Positions 11,406 through 21,841 of a stretch of DNA of 64,000 bases are shown here, one piece after another. Each line of letters opens with the position of its first letter. The first letter of the stretch is position 1. Origin of the DNA: Megamerina dolium (Eukaryota > Arthropoda > Insecta > Diptera > Megamerinidae); contig OY978529.1 of the NCBI GenBank assembly GCA_963854835.1, positions 35,708,055 through 35,772,054 of the forward strand. The letters run 5' to 3'. A program made the position numbers and the translations under genes. The notes beneath the pieces were generated by a model. That model was given only the letters and a program-made list of their open reading frames with translations, was not told where the DNA came from and did no database searches.

Positions 11406-12054
11406 GTTAAAATTTTTTTTTATTTTCGCAACTTTGTATGGTAGCCCCATTAAGAAGGGAGTTTGGCATGCTGGTTTCATGCCACATTATTTCCGACTAC
11501 GATATTAATCTAAATGTCAAGTATGGTTGTTGTAGACAAGAGATTGCCGAAGTTACAGCTATTTCAATTTAAAAGAAGTACAGACACTTTGTATGGGAGC
11601 TACTATAAAAAGTAGGCGTGGCTCGCCCATTTCTGGCAAGATTATGTAGCAGTATAATGTAATGCTATGCGCTAAATATTGTTGTTTACAATGGTATATT
11701 AAGTGAGTTATAGCAAGTGAAAAATTTTGAAAATTCCGAGGTTAGTTGCTTTGAATGCTTGGTGTGGGCGTGGCTATTGACCGATCATGCCCACTATCAA
11801 TCCCCTCCGTACCCTTGGATCAAAGGTTACTTATGCCAAATTTCGTCAAAATAGCTCAATATTTGCTCAAGTTATAGTGCGAACCAGCCAGGTGACGGAC
11901 AAACGGGCGGACAGACCGATATCGTTAAATCGAAAATTTAAGCGACGCTGATCACGAATATATATACCTTTCTATATCTCCGGAGATTCCTTCAAGTGGT
12001 TACAAACATCTGACCGAAATGAATATACCTTGCATATTACATTATGCAGGGTAT
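11406..12054 (+). repeat. GTGGGCGTGGC repeat, copy B (5'-truncated)
   Basis: Right-hand part of the repeat, beginning in mid-module directly after the mariner fragment and ending TTATGCAGGGTATAA. It contains the GAACCAGCCAGGTGACGG stretch, a short GACG-type run and the TCTCCGGAGATTCCTTC palindrome-like block common to all right ends. Confidence 0.7.
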
Positions 12055-13389
12055 AAAAATACTTGTCAAATTTTTTTGCTAAAATTCCATCGACTAAACT
12101 ACTCGTATATACACACGAAACAAAAAATACGTAGCCGTGATTTTTTTCAATATTTTTTTATAATGTATATGATTCTACGAAAAAAAAAAGAAATATTTAT
12201 AACTATATACCTATATACAGGGTTATACATGTTATGTGCCTGTAAGTAAACTTAAATATACCACACTTTTGATTCAGATTTCGATCAAGCTTTTATTTCA
12301 ATAGTTTGTTTGAACCAAGACATTATGTGTTGAATACTTCTTGCACTACTCTATACTGTCGAGGTAATTTCCGTTGACTGCGACGCATATCGGCAATTTT
12401 GTATCGAATGACAGCTGTAACTAAAACACCTGTAACTTCCATAATCGGAGCTTAGAATGGAGAACCCTGTATTTTTAATACATCTGTTACATCTGTAATA
12501 AGTTCAAAGTCAACATTGTTTACATTTACATTGCAAACATGGGGTTGAACTCTGTGGTGGTTGAATTTATTGTGTGCAGGCATTAGTGCCACTATTTCGT
12601 TCGTATATCGGCTTCCAATATATGATTTAGGGTTACCAACTCGAGGGGTTTATTTTACAAAATGTTATGGTGTTTTGATTAAAAAATTGTGGAAGAGCAT
12701 GTGATGTAGGGCGAGTTTCGCTTGTATGAAAAATATCTTTGCTATCTTAATTGAATTTCATTAGTAAAATGTTGAATTTTATTTGTAAGTGGGTACATGC
12801 GTTTTGAAAAACCGAAATATGTTTATTCAAAAATTCATTAAAAAAGAAATGCAGAGGTTTAATGCAAATATAACGGTAAATATCTAGAGTTTTTAAAAAT
12901 TAAATTTAGAGCAACTAAAATGATTGTTCGCAAAGTGCCACAAAAAAAAAATCATCCAAATAAAACATATGTAAAACTTTGTTGCATAGAGTGAGTTTTT
13001 CGAAAATATAAATTTCATTGGTTTATGATTTTTATTGCTAAAAAACACAAGTCCATGATAATTTTTTCCTTAGGACAACTGTATTTTTTCATAATTTTAG
13101 AGTCTCTAAAAATAAATAAGTTGGCAACACTATAAATTACATATTTCTACATTTTTCTATACGCATTCAAACATTTCAATTATAAATTCCTTTAGTTTCG
13201 AATTTTTCTTAATGAAATCAAAATAAGGGTAGAGTAAATTAAGTTTTTCTATAATTTCAGTGGATTTAAAAATATATAGTTGGCAACACCGTAAATTATA
13301 TGTGTCTAGTTTCCTCGATACGCATCTTACAATTACACACCCTTAAAGATTATTTTATACATATTTTTATATGCAGGTACATAAAATTC
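12055..13389 (+). repeat. Far-upstream block of copy 3
   Basis: No gene. The sequence is repeated at 28880-29768 (and partly at 35900-36400). Shared pieces include ACACACGAAACAAAAAATA, GCAAACATGGGGTTGAACTC, the TTAGTGCCACTATTTCG block and GTTGGCAACACCGTAAATTATA. A mariner-end-like CCTGTAACTTCC...GAACCCTGTAT lies at about 12430-12470. The site at 13299-13300 is the empty counterpart of the rosa-like insertion at 29769. Confidence 0.6.
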
Positions 13390-13755
13390 CGTGGGTGCCG
13401 TAGCTCAGTGGTTAGTGTGTTCGCCTTCTGATCTGTAGGTCGTGGTTCAATCCCCGGCTGATGCATAACAAATTTAATATCGAAAAGATTTTTCTTTGGA
13501 ACGGTACCCACCTGCCGGCAAGCAATTGGCAATTCTTCCGACAGTAACAACTTGCCATGAAAAAGCTTCTAAAAGAACTCTGTGCCAAAGCCCAGAAAAA
13601 GTGATGTCATAAGAATTCTGCCGTTCGGAACCGGCTCAAATATGTAGGTCCCGTCTAATACTGTCCAAAATTTAACACACACACACAACAGTAATGGAAG
13701 AGAAGCTCGGCCAATGAGCCCTTTGGGGCTTTAAAGTGCCACATATTTATTTTTT
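13390..13755 (+). repeat. SINE, full length
   Basis: 366 bp. The tRNA-like head has an A box (TAGCTCAGTGGTTAGTGTG) and a B box (GGTTCAATCCC). Then comes a body with GGAACGGTACCCACCTGCCG, an internal self-complementary tail stem (GAGAAGCTCGGCC...AATGAGCCC...GGGGC) and an A/T-rich end. It is flanked by an 11-bp target duplication ACATAAAATTC at 13379-13389 and 13756-13766. The paralogous site upstream of copy 6 (about 30784) is empty, so the insertion followed the duplication or is private to this copy. Confidence 0.9.
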
Positions 13756-13859
13756 ACATAAAATTCAAGAGCATGGTTCGCACCACCAAATAGTCATATA
13801 TCGTAACAAACTCCAACCACCATCTAAACGAGTTTCTATGTAAAATTGTACTGCTGGCA

Positions 13860-14151
13860 TATATTTATGTTAAATAATTGCGTGAAGTTTCTCAGTGAGA
13901 CGATTTTGTGCGTAATTGTCGCATCGAGTTTAGTGCAATCAGTGTAAAGTGGACAAATTGTGTTAAAAAATAAAATATATTTCAAAAGAATTAATCAGAG
14001 AAATATATATATATATATATAAAAATATATAAATATAAGAAAAAACTAAAACGCAGCAATAAACATTAAAAAGTGAATTAAAAAGGAGAAAAAGAACGAA
14101 ATTAATATATAAAAAGTTCAACTAAATTTGGAGATAAAAGAAAATTTGAAA
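13860..14151 (+). promoter_or_regulatory. Promoter/leader region of copy 3
   Basis: Nearly identical to the region upstream of copies 2, 6, 7 and 9. Candidate core elements are TCTCAGTGAGACG and GCAATCAGTGTAAA (both contain arthropod initiator-like TCAGT) near 13889 and 13938, and TATATAAAAAG near 14106, only about 45 bp before the start codon. If the initiators are used, the leader is 200-260 nt and A/T rich with a short (TA)n. The start site is not determined by sequence alone. Confidence 0.45.
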
Positions 14152-15477
14152 ATGTCCACAATGTTCAATACATCAACTATATGGTGCATTTTGTTATTAA
14201 GTTTCACCATTGGCCATGGTGAAATTTGTGATTTTACCGGGTCCAAGCCTCTTGGCAATGTAGCCATATATGGAGGGTATGAATATTTGATTCATACAAT
14301 CAATTTAAAAGCATTAAGAGAGATTGTCATTAAAATGGATGCAAGACTGCGATTTGAAGATTGGAATGAACGAGTATCACTGCAGGTCGATGCTGAACAA
14401 ATATTTGATTTATTTGTTGAAATTTATAAGAGAAAGGAATCTGTCGATGCTGTCGATGATGATCGCGACCGATTGATTGAATGGAATAAACAGGAATTAC
14501 AACGTCATATTACTATTCGCACATTGACGATGGATCGGATAAAAAAATTAAATCGCCGAGATGAGAACGACTTTACAGCGATTAAAGAAAGAAATCGAAG
14601 TATAATTAATTTATTGAAAAAAATTATCCATACGCTAATCCATCCTTCAAGCATTCTCGAGGACATTTTTTTAAATGATGATGATCAAATGGAAAACGTG
14701 AGAGTTAATTTTAATCGAAAAACACTACGATCAATTGCTGCTGTTAGGATATATAAGAATAGCACAAGTTTAATGTATATAGTGAAATTGCCAAAAGTGT
14801 ACGATATTCGACCTTTGCTAAAGGTATATCCTGCAATACACAAGGAAAGCAAACGAACTGAAGGAAGAGCTCAATATGTCGCAATGTATGGCACATATAA
14901 GCAGCCACTTCATAATTGCTACAATATTAACGACACTCTTATGGCATGTGAATGGAAAACAGTTACTCATTGCTTGGATAGTCCGTTAATCAATGATGAT
15001 CTGGGCATATGCTTTAATGTGGTCAATCGAAAATCATCGCCAGTTGAGAAAATTTATGAAAACGATATCTTGATAAATGATCCAACTGTGGAAATTATTG
15101 GACATTTTGCTATTGCTCAGAGGACATTCTTAAATGGAACAGCAACCTACATCATAAGCGAAAAAAAGTCACCGTATCTAGAGGAAAATCCTACTAAATG
15201 TCTAAGTTATGATATTATATTAGTATTACTCTTAATTTATCACATTATTCTAGTAGGCACTATTCTTTTGATTTGCCATTGTATCAAAAATAGAGTATAT
15301 TCATCATCTGCACCTTCTGACGTTACACAGTGTAAAGCGATTGTATTGCAAAATTTAGACATGAATTGTGAAAGCAAATTTAAATCATTTTTGTTTAAAA
15401 TAAAGCGATACTGGTCGAACAGAAGAAAGCCAAAAAAATGGTGTCTAAAATGTAAATTAGCTGAAAAAGATGAATAA
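14152..15477 (+). CDS. Envelope-like type I membrane protein, intact copy 3
   Basis: 441 aa, no intron. The start is the first in-frame ATG (14152); a second ATG is three codons on. Residues 1-23 form a signal peptide (hydrophobic WCILLLSFTI, likely cleavage after GHG). The ectodomain (24-353) has few cysteines (26, 256, 266, 274, 287, 350), N-glycosylation sites at N148, N203 and N328, a charged helical stretch 100-165, IHPSSIL at 163-169, a YIVKLP...YDI...VYPAIH block at 209-230, and an NDILINDP...FLNGTATYI block at 304-334. Residues 354-377 are a membrane span. The tail is basic and has CLKC at 431-434. Spacing and motifs resemble the C-terminal half of insect F-type/errantivirus envelope proteins (Iris-like), but no furin site followed by a fusion peptide is obvious. 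A lineage-specific receptor-like family is the alternative. That it is a real protein is well supported; the envelope link is moderate. Confidence 0.75.
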   Translation: MSTMFNTSTIWCILLLSFTIGHGEICDFTGSKPLGNVAIYGGYEYLIHTINLKALREIVIKMDARLRFEDWNERVSLQVDAEQIFDLFVEIYKRKESVDAVDDDRDRLIEWNKQELQRHITIRTLTMDRIKKLNRRDENDFTAIKERNRSIINLLKKIIHTLIHPSSILEDIFLNDDDQMENVRVNFNRKTLRSIAAVRIYKNSTSLMYIVKLPKVYDIRPLLKVYPAIHKESKRTEGRAQYVAMYGTYKQPLHNCYNINDTLMACEWKTVTHCLDSPLINDDLGICFNVVNRKSSPVEKIYENDILINDPTVEIIGHFAIAQRTFLNGTATYIISEKKSPYLEENPTKCLSYDIILVLLLIYHIILVGTILLICHCIKNRVYSSSAPSDVTQCKAIVLQNLDMNCESKFKSFLFKIKRYWSNRRKPKKWCLKCKLAEKDE

Positions 15478-16400
15478 TAAAAAAAAATAAAATAAAAATA
15501 AAAATTTTAAATAAAAAAAAAAATAAAAAAAAAAATTGTTGTAAAATTGTATATAAAATTACTGTACTAAAAATAAAAAAATACAGCAAGAAGAGCAATG
15601 CTACCTCTGCAAAATTCGAATGTAGACTAATCTTAATCATTACTAAATATGTAGAAGAAAGTACAAAATAAATTAAATAAAAATATATTAATTTAATTTT
15701 TAATTTGGAAAAATTCCAATATATATTTACATTAGACTAATAAACTAGTTTAATTATTCAATAGTTTTTAATAGCATTTTGATATATTAAAATAAAACAT
15801 AACAAAAAAATATTCACTCTTTTTCTTTTTTGCACCCTGCTAACTTGGTATGTATTTTTTTCCAACGAGTTTGCTTTAAAGTGTCGTCGAATCGCATCAA
15901 ATACCTTTGAATAATATACTCCAGACATCATTATGACTTTTTAAAGGTAATCCACGTTGATTTTCTTCGATCTTGACCTCCTGGAGAAGAAGAAGCAACC
16001 TCTCTTGGACACCTCGCCCCTCATCATGAACCCATACCATGTCAATGCAATATTTTAATACTACATAATACGTATACTCACTATTATATTACAAATAATC
16101 TATTGTAGCACAGCAACAACAACAACAACAACAGTATGCAACAATGGGTGGTAAGTGTGGCATTAACAAATGAATGAATTAACATTGAATTTTGACGGTA
16201 TCATATGAAGGATATCACACTTGTCATTACAATATTTTTCGCGCCATTTCTGTGTCGTCTTTTCAGCGCATGTAGTACGCTGTAATAGCGTAAATAATAT
16301 AATATAATAACGTAATAGTATGATTGCTGGAAAATCGTAACCTGGGATTGTTAAACAGCTAAAATGGAACAAGTGCAGAATAGCAGAATAGCAGAAAAAA
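15478..16400 (+). repeat. 3'UTR and downstream flank of copy 3
   Basis: A-rich 3'UTR with several AATAAA motifs, then a downstream flank also found after copy 6 (32512-33410) and inverted at 7236-8050. It includes GAGAAGAAGAAGCAACCTCTC and CACCTCGCCCCTCATCATG, a short (CAA)n and the TAATAGCGTAAATAATATAATATAATAACG stretch. No gene. Confidence 0.65.
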
Positions 16401-17039
16401 AATTGTTTTCGTCATATTGAGCTTATTTTTATTTTTCGGATGAAATGACTATGGAAGAAAGAAGTTCAAATTTCAAATCAGCATTACTCGATAAACTGCC
16501 AGTACAATTTTTTTACAATATGGTCATCATACGATAGCACTTTTTAATAGCTTTTCACTCATATATAACACCTTATATATATAATAAAATTTTTTAAAGT
16601 TACGAAGACAAATATAAATGAAAAAAAATGTTAACTAATTTTTTTTTTTCAAAAAATGCCTTATGTACTTATCAAATTTTAGGACCGATTTAAAGGCCAT
16701 AAAATTTCATTTTCATTAATTTCAATAATTTTGTTTATTATTAAAAATATAGAAAAATTATTTAAAAATATGTATTATATACCATTGGAAAGGAAAATGA
16801 ATGGCCTTTAAGCTTGTTCTAAATTTTTAACAAGTTAATGAAACATTTTTTCCAATAAAAATTTACTTTTTAAAATATTTTTATAAAAAATTTTTATTTT
16901 TCTTCATAACTTCAAAAAAACTAAATAATTTATGTAAAATGTTATATGTAAGTAAAAAGCTATTAGAATACTTTTTATCTGATAACCATATTGTCAAAAA
17001 ACAATTGCGATGATATTGAGTAATTTTGTAATTTGAATT
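16401..17039. other. AT-rich repeated flank
   Basis: No coding content. The block around TTATGTACTTATCAAATTTT and ACCATTGGAAAGGAAAATGAATGGCC recurs at 33640-34030, partly at 27590-27700, and probably at 1-60. It is part of the repeat unit that carries the gene family. Confidence 0.5.
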
Positions 17040-17700
17040 TTAAACTTTGACCTCCAACCACGTCTTCTGTAGGAGTTTCCGCTTTTTGGTTCTTCGTGTT
17101 CACAAAAATTAACAGAGTGTGCTATTCTGCCGCTATGTCGCTTCAAGTGAATAAAGTTTTTGTGTATCGTACCATAGCACGTTACAACGATACTGGCAAC
17201 ATTGCGAAATGCCATGGAGGTGGTAACAAAAAGACAACATCATCTCCAGAAATTGTTTCAAAAGGTCGCAAACGAACTGAACGAAATCCACCATGCAGAA
17301 ATATGGCTCGTGAGCTGAACATGTAGCACCAAAACATACAACGAATATTGCAAAAAGAGCTTTTACTAAAGCCGTACAAATTTCTAAAAATACTGATCTT
17401 ACCGATGCTCAAAAAAGTTATACTCGAAAGAGCCAAAGACTTGATCCGTTTAGCCGAAACTGGTGAAATTCCGAACATTGTGTTCTCCGATGTGTCACCA
17501 TTCGTTATTGAGCAACATGTGAACAAATAAAATGATCGGATTTACTTGCCAGTGAGGTCTGTTGAAAATTTGGAGCTTCGGATGGCCACCAGAAAACAAG
17601 CAGCGCCAAAGATGATGGCGGAGGTCGCCAAATCGGCCGATGGGCGCTCTCGGCTTGTATTCATCGGACGGTGGTTTAGAAAAAAGACAAAAAACAACTT
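17040..17700 (+). mobile_element. Tc1/mariner-superfamily (ITm) transposase relic
   Basis: Broken plus-strand frames read like an ITm transposase: a helix-turn-helix region (VNKVFVYRTIARYNDTGNIA), a GGGNKKTTSSPEIV linker, an ARELNM segment, then IVFSDVSPFVIEQHVNKQ, in which the first catalytic position (usually SDE) reads SDV, and a following NLELRMATRKQAAPK region. There are at least three frame changes and a stop after ELNM. The later catalytic domain is missing. The relic at 34040-34690 is its paralog, and fragments in opposite orientation lie at 19195 and 36535. Confidence 0.7.
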
Positions 17701-18334
17701 AGCAATCAATTATGAAAATTATATTGAATTTTGTTTTTATATTCAATCTTTTTTCATATAATTTGAGTGACTCTAATTTGTTCGAAGCAATATTCTTTCA
17801 AATAAAAGTCAATTTAAATGACATTTTTGCATTTTATTGTTTTTACTTATATTGTTTTATTGTTTTTATACAGGTACCTAAAATAATGATTACCCATAAT
17901 TTTGAAAATTAAAAAATTGCCCTGAATTAAGAAATTTCCGTTAACATTGCTTTATCATAATTATCACCAATAAGACCATTTTTCGCTGCCTGTAATTATT
18001 ATAATGTAAAAATGTAAGTTAGCTTTGATGTTATGTACAGTTGAATATATGTATTTGTATTAGTCAAATCGAAGTACATAAAAACCTCAAATGTTTTTCT
18101 TCAACTGAATAATGGGAAAGAACCGAAAAATGTACAAACATGGAAAATATTTAAGACGACAACTCGCTATATTTCATGCTTTTGATGCATTGTATATTTC
18201 TAGCTTTGTCCAAGCAACCCTTATTTGAAGCGATGCATGTTAATTTCGCTCCTTTCTAATATTCAGAGACACAAAAGCAAATGTAATTACAAATAAGGTG
18301 GAATAGATGAACATAAAACATGTCCGTTTCGAAG
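17701..18334. other. Repeated flank, no gene
   Basis: AT-rich sequence duplicated almost base for base at 34690-35380, with a partly matching third copy at 28200-28500. Shared blocks include CAATGTTTTTCTTCAACTG-like sequence, GGGAAAGAACCGAAAAATG and CCAAGCAACCCTTATTTGA. Confidence 0.6.
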
Positions 18335-18430
18335 GAAAAATCTTTCCGATATATAATTTATTAAGATTGAACCCATAACCTACAGATCAGAAGATTAACG
18401 CACTAACCACTGAGCTACGATAGCCACAGA
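18335..18430 (-). repeat. SINE fragment, minus strand
   Basis: Complement of the SINE head and early body (CTGATCTGTAGGTTATGGGTTCAATC region), old and diverged. The paralogous segment at 35385-35525 carries the same fragment, further split by a short duplicated stretch, so the insertion predates the segmental duplication. Confidence 0.6.
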
Positions 18431-18479
18431 TAGGTAGTTATGCTGGTATAAATATAAATATATTATTTCAAACCCATGA

Positions 18480-18810
18480 CAAACTGTCACAGCTGAACGT
18501 TCTCAACAATAAATGCTCAATTAAGTAATGAAAAGAAGCCAATTGTCGGCCAAGGAAGTTGAAAAGTGAAGTTGCTGCATGACAACACTCGTCCATATAC
18601 AGCAAAATCAACTCAGGAACTCATCTTCACCTTAGTGTGGAAAGTTCTCTAGCATGAGGCGTATTCTCCAAACTTGGGTTCTTCCGACCAATGGAATATT
18701 TTGCGACAGATATCGGACAATATTATATCGGATGACAGTTGTAACTAAAACACCTGTAACTTCCAAAATCGTCCCTTTAAATGGAGAACCCTGTATTATT
18801 AATGCAAAAT
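18480..18810 (+). mobile_element. Mariner (mauritiana-like) relic
   Basis: Broken frame near 18580-18690 with an N-T-R-PYTAKST start, LIFTLVWKVL, a stop, then HEAYSPNLGSSD. It resembles the transposase C-terminal catalytic loop with the SPDL aspartate changed to N. It ends in CCTGTAACTTCC...GGAGAACCCTGTAT, probably the terminal repeat. The paralog is at 35560-35900. Confidence 0.6.
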
Positions 18811-19194
18811 AACTTCATCTTAATTGCATTTTATTAGTAAAACATTGAATTTGATTTGAAAATGAGTGCATTTGTTTTGAAAAACGATAAATATGATATG
18901 GAATAGAGCTAATTTAAAAACCATGCCGAAACATGTTTATTCAAAATTTCACGAAAAAACAAATGCATATGTTCAATACGAATATAACGGTAAATACATA
19001 GAGTTTTTCAAAATTAAATTTAGAGCAGTCGCTTATAATGATTGTCCGCAAAGTGCCACATAGAGGCATTTTTTCGAAAATATCAACTTTATGATTTTTA
19101 TTGATTTTATTGAATTTATTTATGGCATATTTTTTAGAATTCACCTTGCTCTCTAAAATGGCAATAGATGGAATAGCCCATCGGATTTGCATCT
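18811..19194 (+). repeat. Upstream flank block of copy 4
   Basis: No gene. Duplicated at 36150-36530. It contains GAAACATGTTTATTCAAAATTTC and the AATATAACGGTAAATAC stretch also found upstream of copies 2, 3 and 6. Confidence 0.55.
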
Positions 19195-19440
19195 GGCGAA
19201 TTCAAAGCCATTATGTTGACGAAATGAAGTGTGGAACATGATTTGTTAAACATTCTTGCTTCACATGAGCCTTATGAGACGGTGCCGAGTCTTTTTGGAA
19301 CGTCCATGGTCTACGACCGATATGTTTGCGTGCCCACAGCTCTAAAGCAACTTCGAAAACATTTTGCAGATAATAAGTCGCATTGACTTTGACACCGGGC
19401 TTGATGAAAACAATTGGAGACTATCCATCGGCGGTCACAG
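19195..19440 (-). mobile_element. ITm transposase fragment, minus strand
   Basis: Near-identical to 36540-36785. In complement it reads like the C-terminal catalytic part of a Tc1/mariner-type transposase. Its boundary with the family's promoter-like sequence is abrupt at about 19440 (GCAAATTGGACAAAGTG). Confidence 0.5.
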
Positions 19441-19681
19441 TGCAAATTGGACAAAGTGTATCATAAAATAAAATATATTTCAACAGAATAAATACGAGAA
19501 ATATATAGATATAGATATATATATGTATATATGTATATACCATATATACGTGAATACTTGGAAAAACCTAAAAGAAACTGTGAACATTGAATAGTGAAGT
19601 AAAAAAGGAGAAAAAAACCAAAATAATATATAAAAAGTTCTATTATATTTGGAGATAAAGACAATTTGAAGAAAGTTCACA

Positions 19682-21540
19682 ATGTTCAAAACATCAATTA
19701 TATGAGGAATTTTGTTATTAAAATTCATTTCAGAAATTTCACCATTGCCCATGGTGAAATTTCTGATTTACCGGGTCCAAGTCTCTTGACAATAGAGCCA
19801 TCTACAGCGGGTATGAATATTTGATTCATACAATCAATTTAAGAGAATTAAGGGAGATTGTCATTGAAATGGATGCAAGACTACGAACTGAAGATTGGGA
19901 CGAACGAGTATCACTGCAGGTCGATGCAGACAAAATATTTGAATTATTTGTTGAAATTAATAAGAGAAAGAAATTTATTGCTGTCGAAGATGATCGCGAC
20001 GAATTGATTGAATGGAATAATAAGGAATCACAACGTCATATTACTATTCGCACATTGACGATGGATCGGATAAAAAAAGTAAATCGCCGAGTTGCGAATG
20101 AATTTTCAGCGATTAAAGAAAGAAATCGAAGTGTAATTAATTTATTAAAAAAAAATTATCCATACGCTAATCCATCCTTAAAGCATTCTCAATGATCTGT
20201 ATTATTATAAATGATGATGATCACATTGAAAACGTGGGAGTTAATTTAAATCGAAAAACACTGCTATCAATTGCTGCTGTTAAGCTATATACGAATAAGA
20301 CAACTTTAAAGTATATAATAAAATTGCCAAGGGTACATGATATTCGACCATTGCTAAAGGTATTTGCTGCACTACACAAGGAAAGCAAAGGATCTGAAGG
20401 AAGAGCTCAATATATCGCATTGTATGGCACATATATGCAGCCACTTCATAATTATTTACAAACTCAAACTATTACTGCCTGCAAATGTCTCCTCATTGCT
20501 TAGTAACTACCTCACGAAAAGACAATTTCTCGTACATCACAAGGATTACACAACAAATCCATTGGATATTCACGCTGGCGTTCCTCAAGGAAGCGTTTTG
20601 GGCCCCTTACTTTATCTCTTATACACTACAGATATGCCCAGCAATAACCATACATTTATATCGACCTTTGCAGATGATACGGCAATATTGTGCTCTCGCT
20701 CTAACCCCATAGAAGCTACTAAACTCCTGCAGACTCATATCGATTCTCTCGAAATCTGGCTAGCAAAATGGCGTATAAAAGTCAATGAATCAAAGAGCGT
20801 ACATGTAACCTTCACGCTAAGGCCAGATACATGTCCCCCACTTAAAATTAATGGCCAATCAGTTCCACAATGTTCCTCAACAAAGTACTTGGGTATTCAC
20901 CTCGACAGAAGGCTGACCTGGAAAAATCACATAGAGGCAAAGAAAACTCAGATCAAGCTTAAAATTAATCAGTTATGGTGGCTGTTACACAAAAGATCAA
21001 AGTTGAATCTCGAATACAAAGTGCTATTATATAAAGCAATCCTGAAGCCAATCTGGACTTATGGTATTCAGTTTTGAGGCACCGCATCTCCCTCAAATAT
21101 CGAAAAGTTGCAGCGAATACAATCCAAGTGTCTGCGAATTATTGTAAACGCGCCTTGGTATATGAGGAACGTTAACATCCATCGAGATTTAAATGTACCC
21201 ACAATTTCTGAGGAAGTTGCAATGTCTTGCAGAAGCTACATTCAAAAATTACACAATCATCCGAATCCCCTTGCTACGCAATTGTTGCTGAGCACGGGCC
21301 ATCGTAGATTAAAAAGAAAAGACACACTGAATATGCTGTGAAATTGCTATACCTCGTGACTCAACAAATTGTGATGGAACGTTGGGAATATCACATAATT
21401 TTATTTAGTTTGTAAGATTTGATTACATATTGTTAGTTTCTAAGTAATTTTAGAAAGATCCAATAAAAAAGCTTGTTAAAAAAAAAAAAAAAAAAAAAAA
21501 ACTTCATAATTGTTACAATGTTAAAATTTTTTAATTAAAA
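19682..21540 (+). pseudogene. Envelope-like copy 4, truncated and LINE-interrupted
   Basis: Matches the N-terminal 58% of the intact genes. Lesions seen: a TGA in place of the signal-peptide tryptophan near 19703; a frame change before the HTINL region; an extra A in the run at about 20148 that shifts the frame before the IHP motif; and loss of everything after the CYN codons, including the whole transmembrane half. The shortened coding end joins directly to the 3'UTR. A LINE (20454-21500) splits it at the ACTTCATAATT codons. The longest remaining frame (19821-20195) covers 124 residues. Copy 7 shares the truncation and the A-run shift, so both derive from an already broken ancestor. Confidence 0.8.
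20454..21500 (+). mobile_element. Jockey-clade LINE, 5'-truncated, with poly(A)
   Basis: Encodes the second half of a non-LTR reverse transcriptase: a HAGVPQGSVLGPLLY block, the FADDTAIL catalytic box at about 20668-20691, a TKYLGIHLDRRLTW block and a thumb region to about 21339. One TGA at about 21075 replaces a tryptophan and otherwise the frame is open, so the copy is young. It ends in about 24 A residues. An 11-bp target duplication, ACTTCATAATT, flanks it (20443-20453 and 21501-21511). Copy 7 shows the empty site at about 40029-40040. Confidence 0.9.
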
Positions 21541-21841
21541 AAAAAAAAAAAATATTTTGGTAAAATTTTATATAAAATTGCTGTACTACAAATAAAATAA
21601 TACAGCAAGAAGAAGTAGATAGATGAATGCTACCTCTACAAAATTCGAATGTAGACTAATCTTATTTATTACTAAATATCTAGAAGAAAGTTCAAAAAAA
21701 ATTTAATAGAAAAAAAAAATGTGAATTAAATTTTTAATTTAGAATAATAATATATTTACATTAGACTAATAAATTAGTGTAATTATTCAATAGTTTTTAA
21801 CAGCATATTGATATATTAAAATAAAATATACTAAAAAAAAT
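21541..21841 (+). repeat. 3'UTR/flank of copy 4
   Basis: Matches the 3'UTR of the intact genes and of copy 7, including ATTCGAATGTAGACTAATCTTA and TTTACATTAGACTAATAAA. It ends where repeat C is inserted. Confidence 0.6.

Noticed and set aside
13390..13465. A tRNA gene
   Set aside because: Promoter boxes are present, but acceptor arms do not pair and the unit recurs with body, tail and target duplications; it is a SINE head.
14128..14151. A start eight codons upstream of the ATG in copy 3
   Set aside because: The upstream codon is TTG, and copy 6 has one extra A there that breaks this frame while keeping the ATG product.
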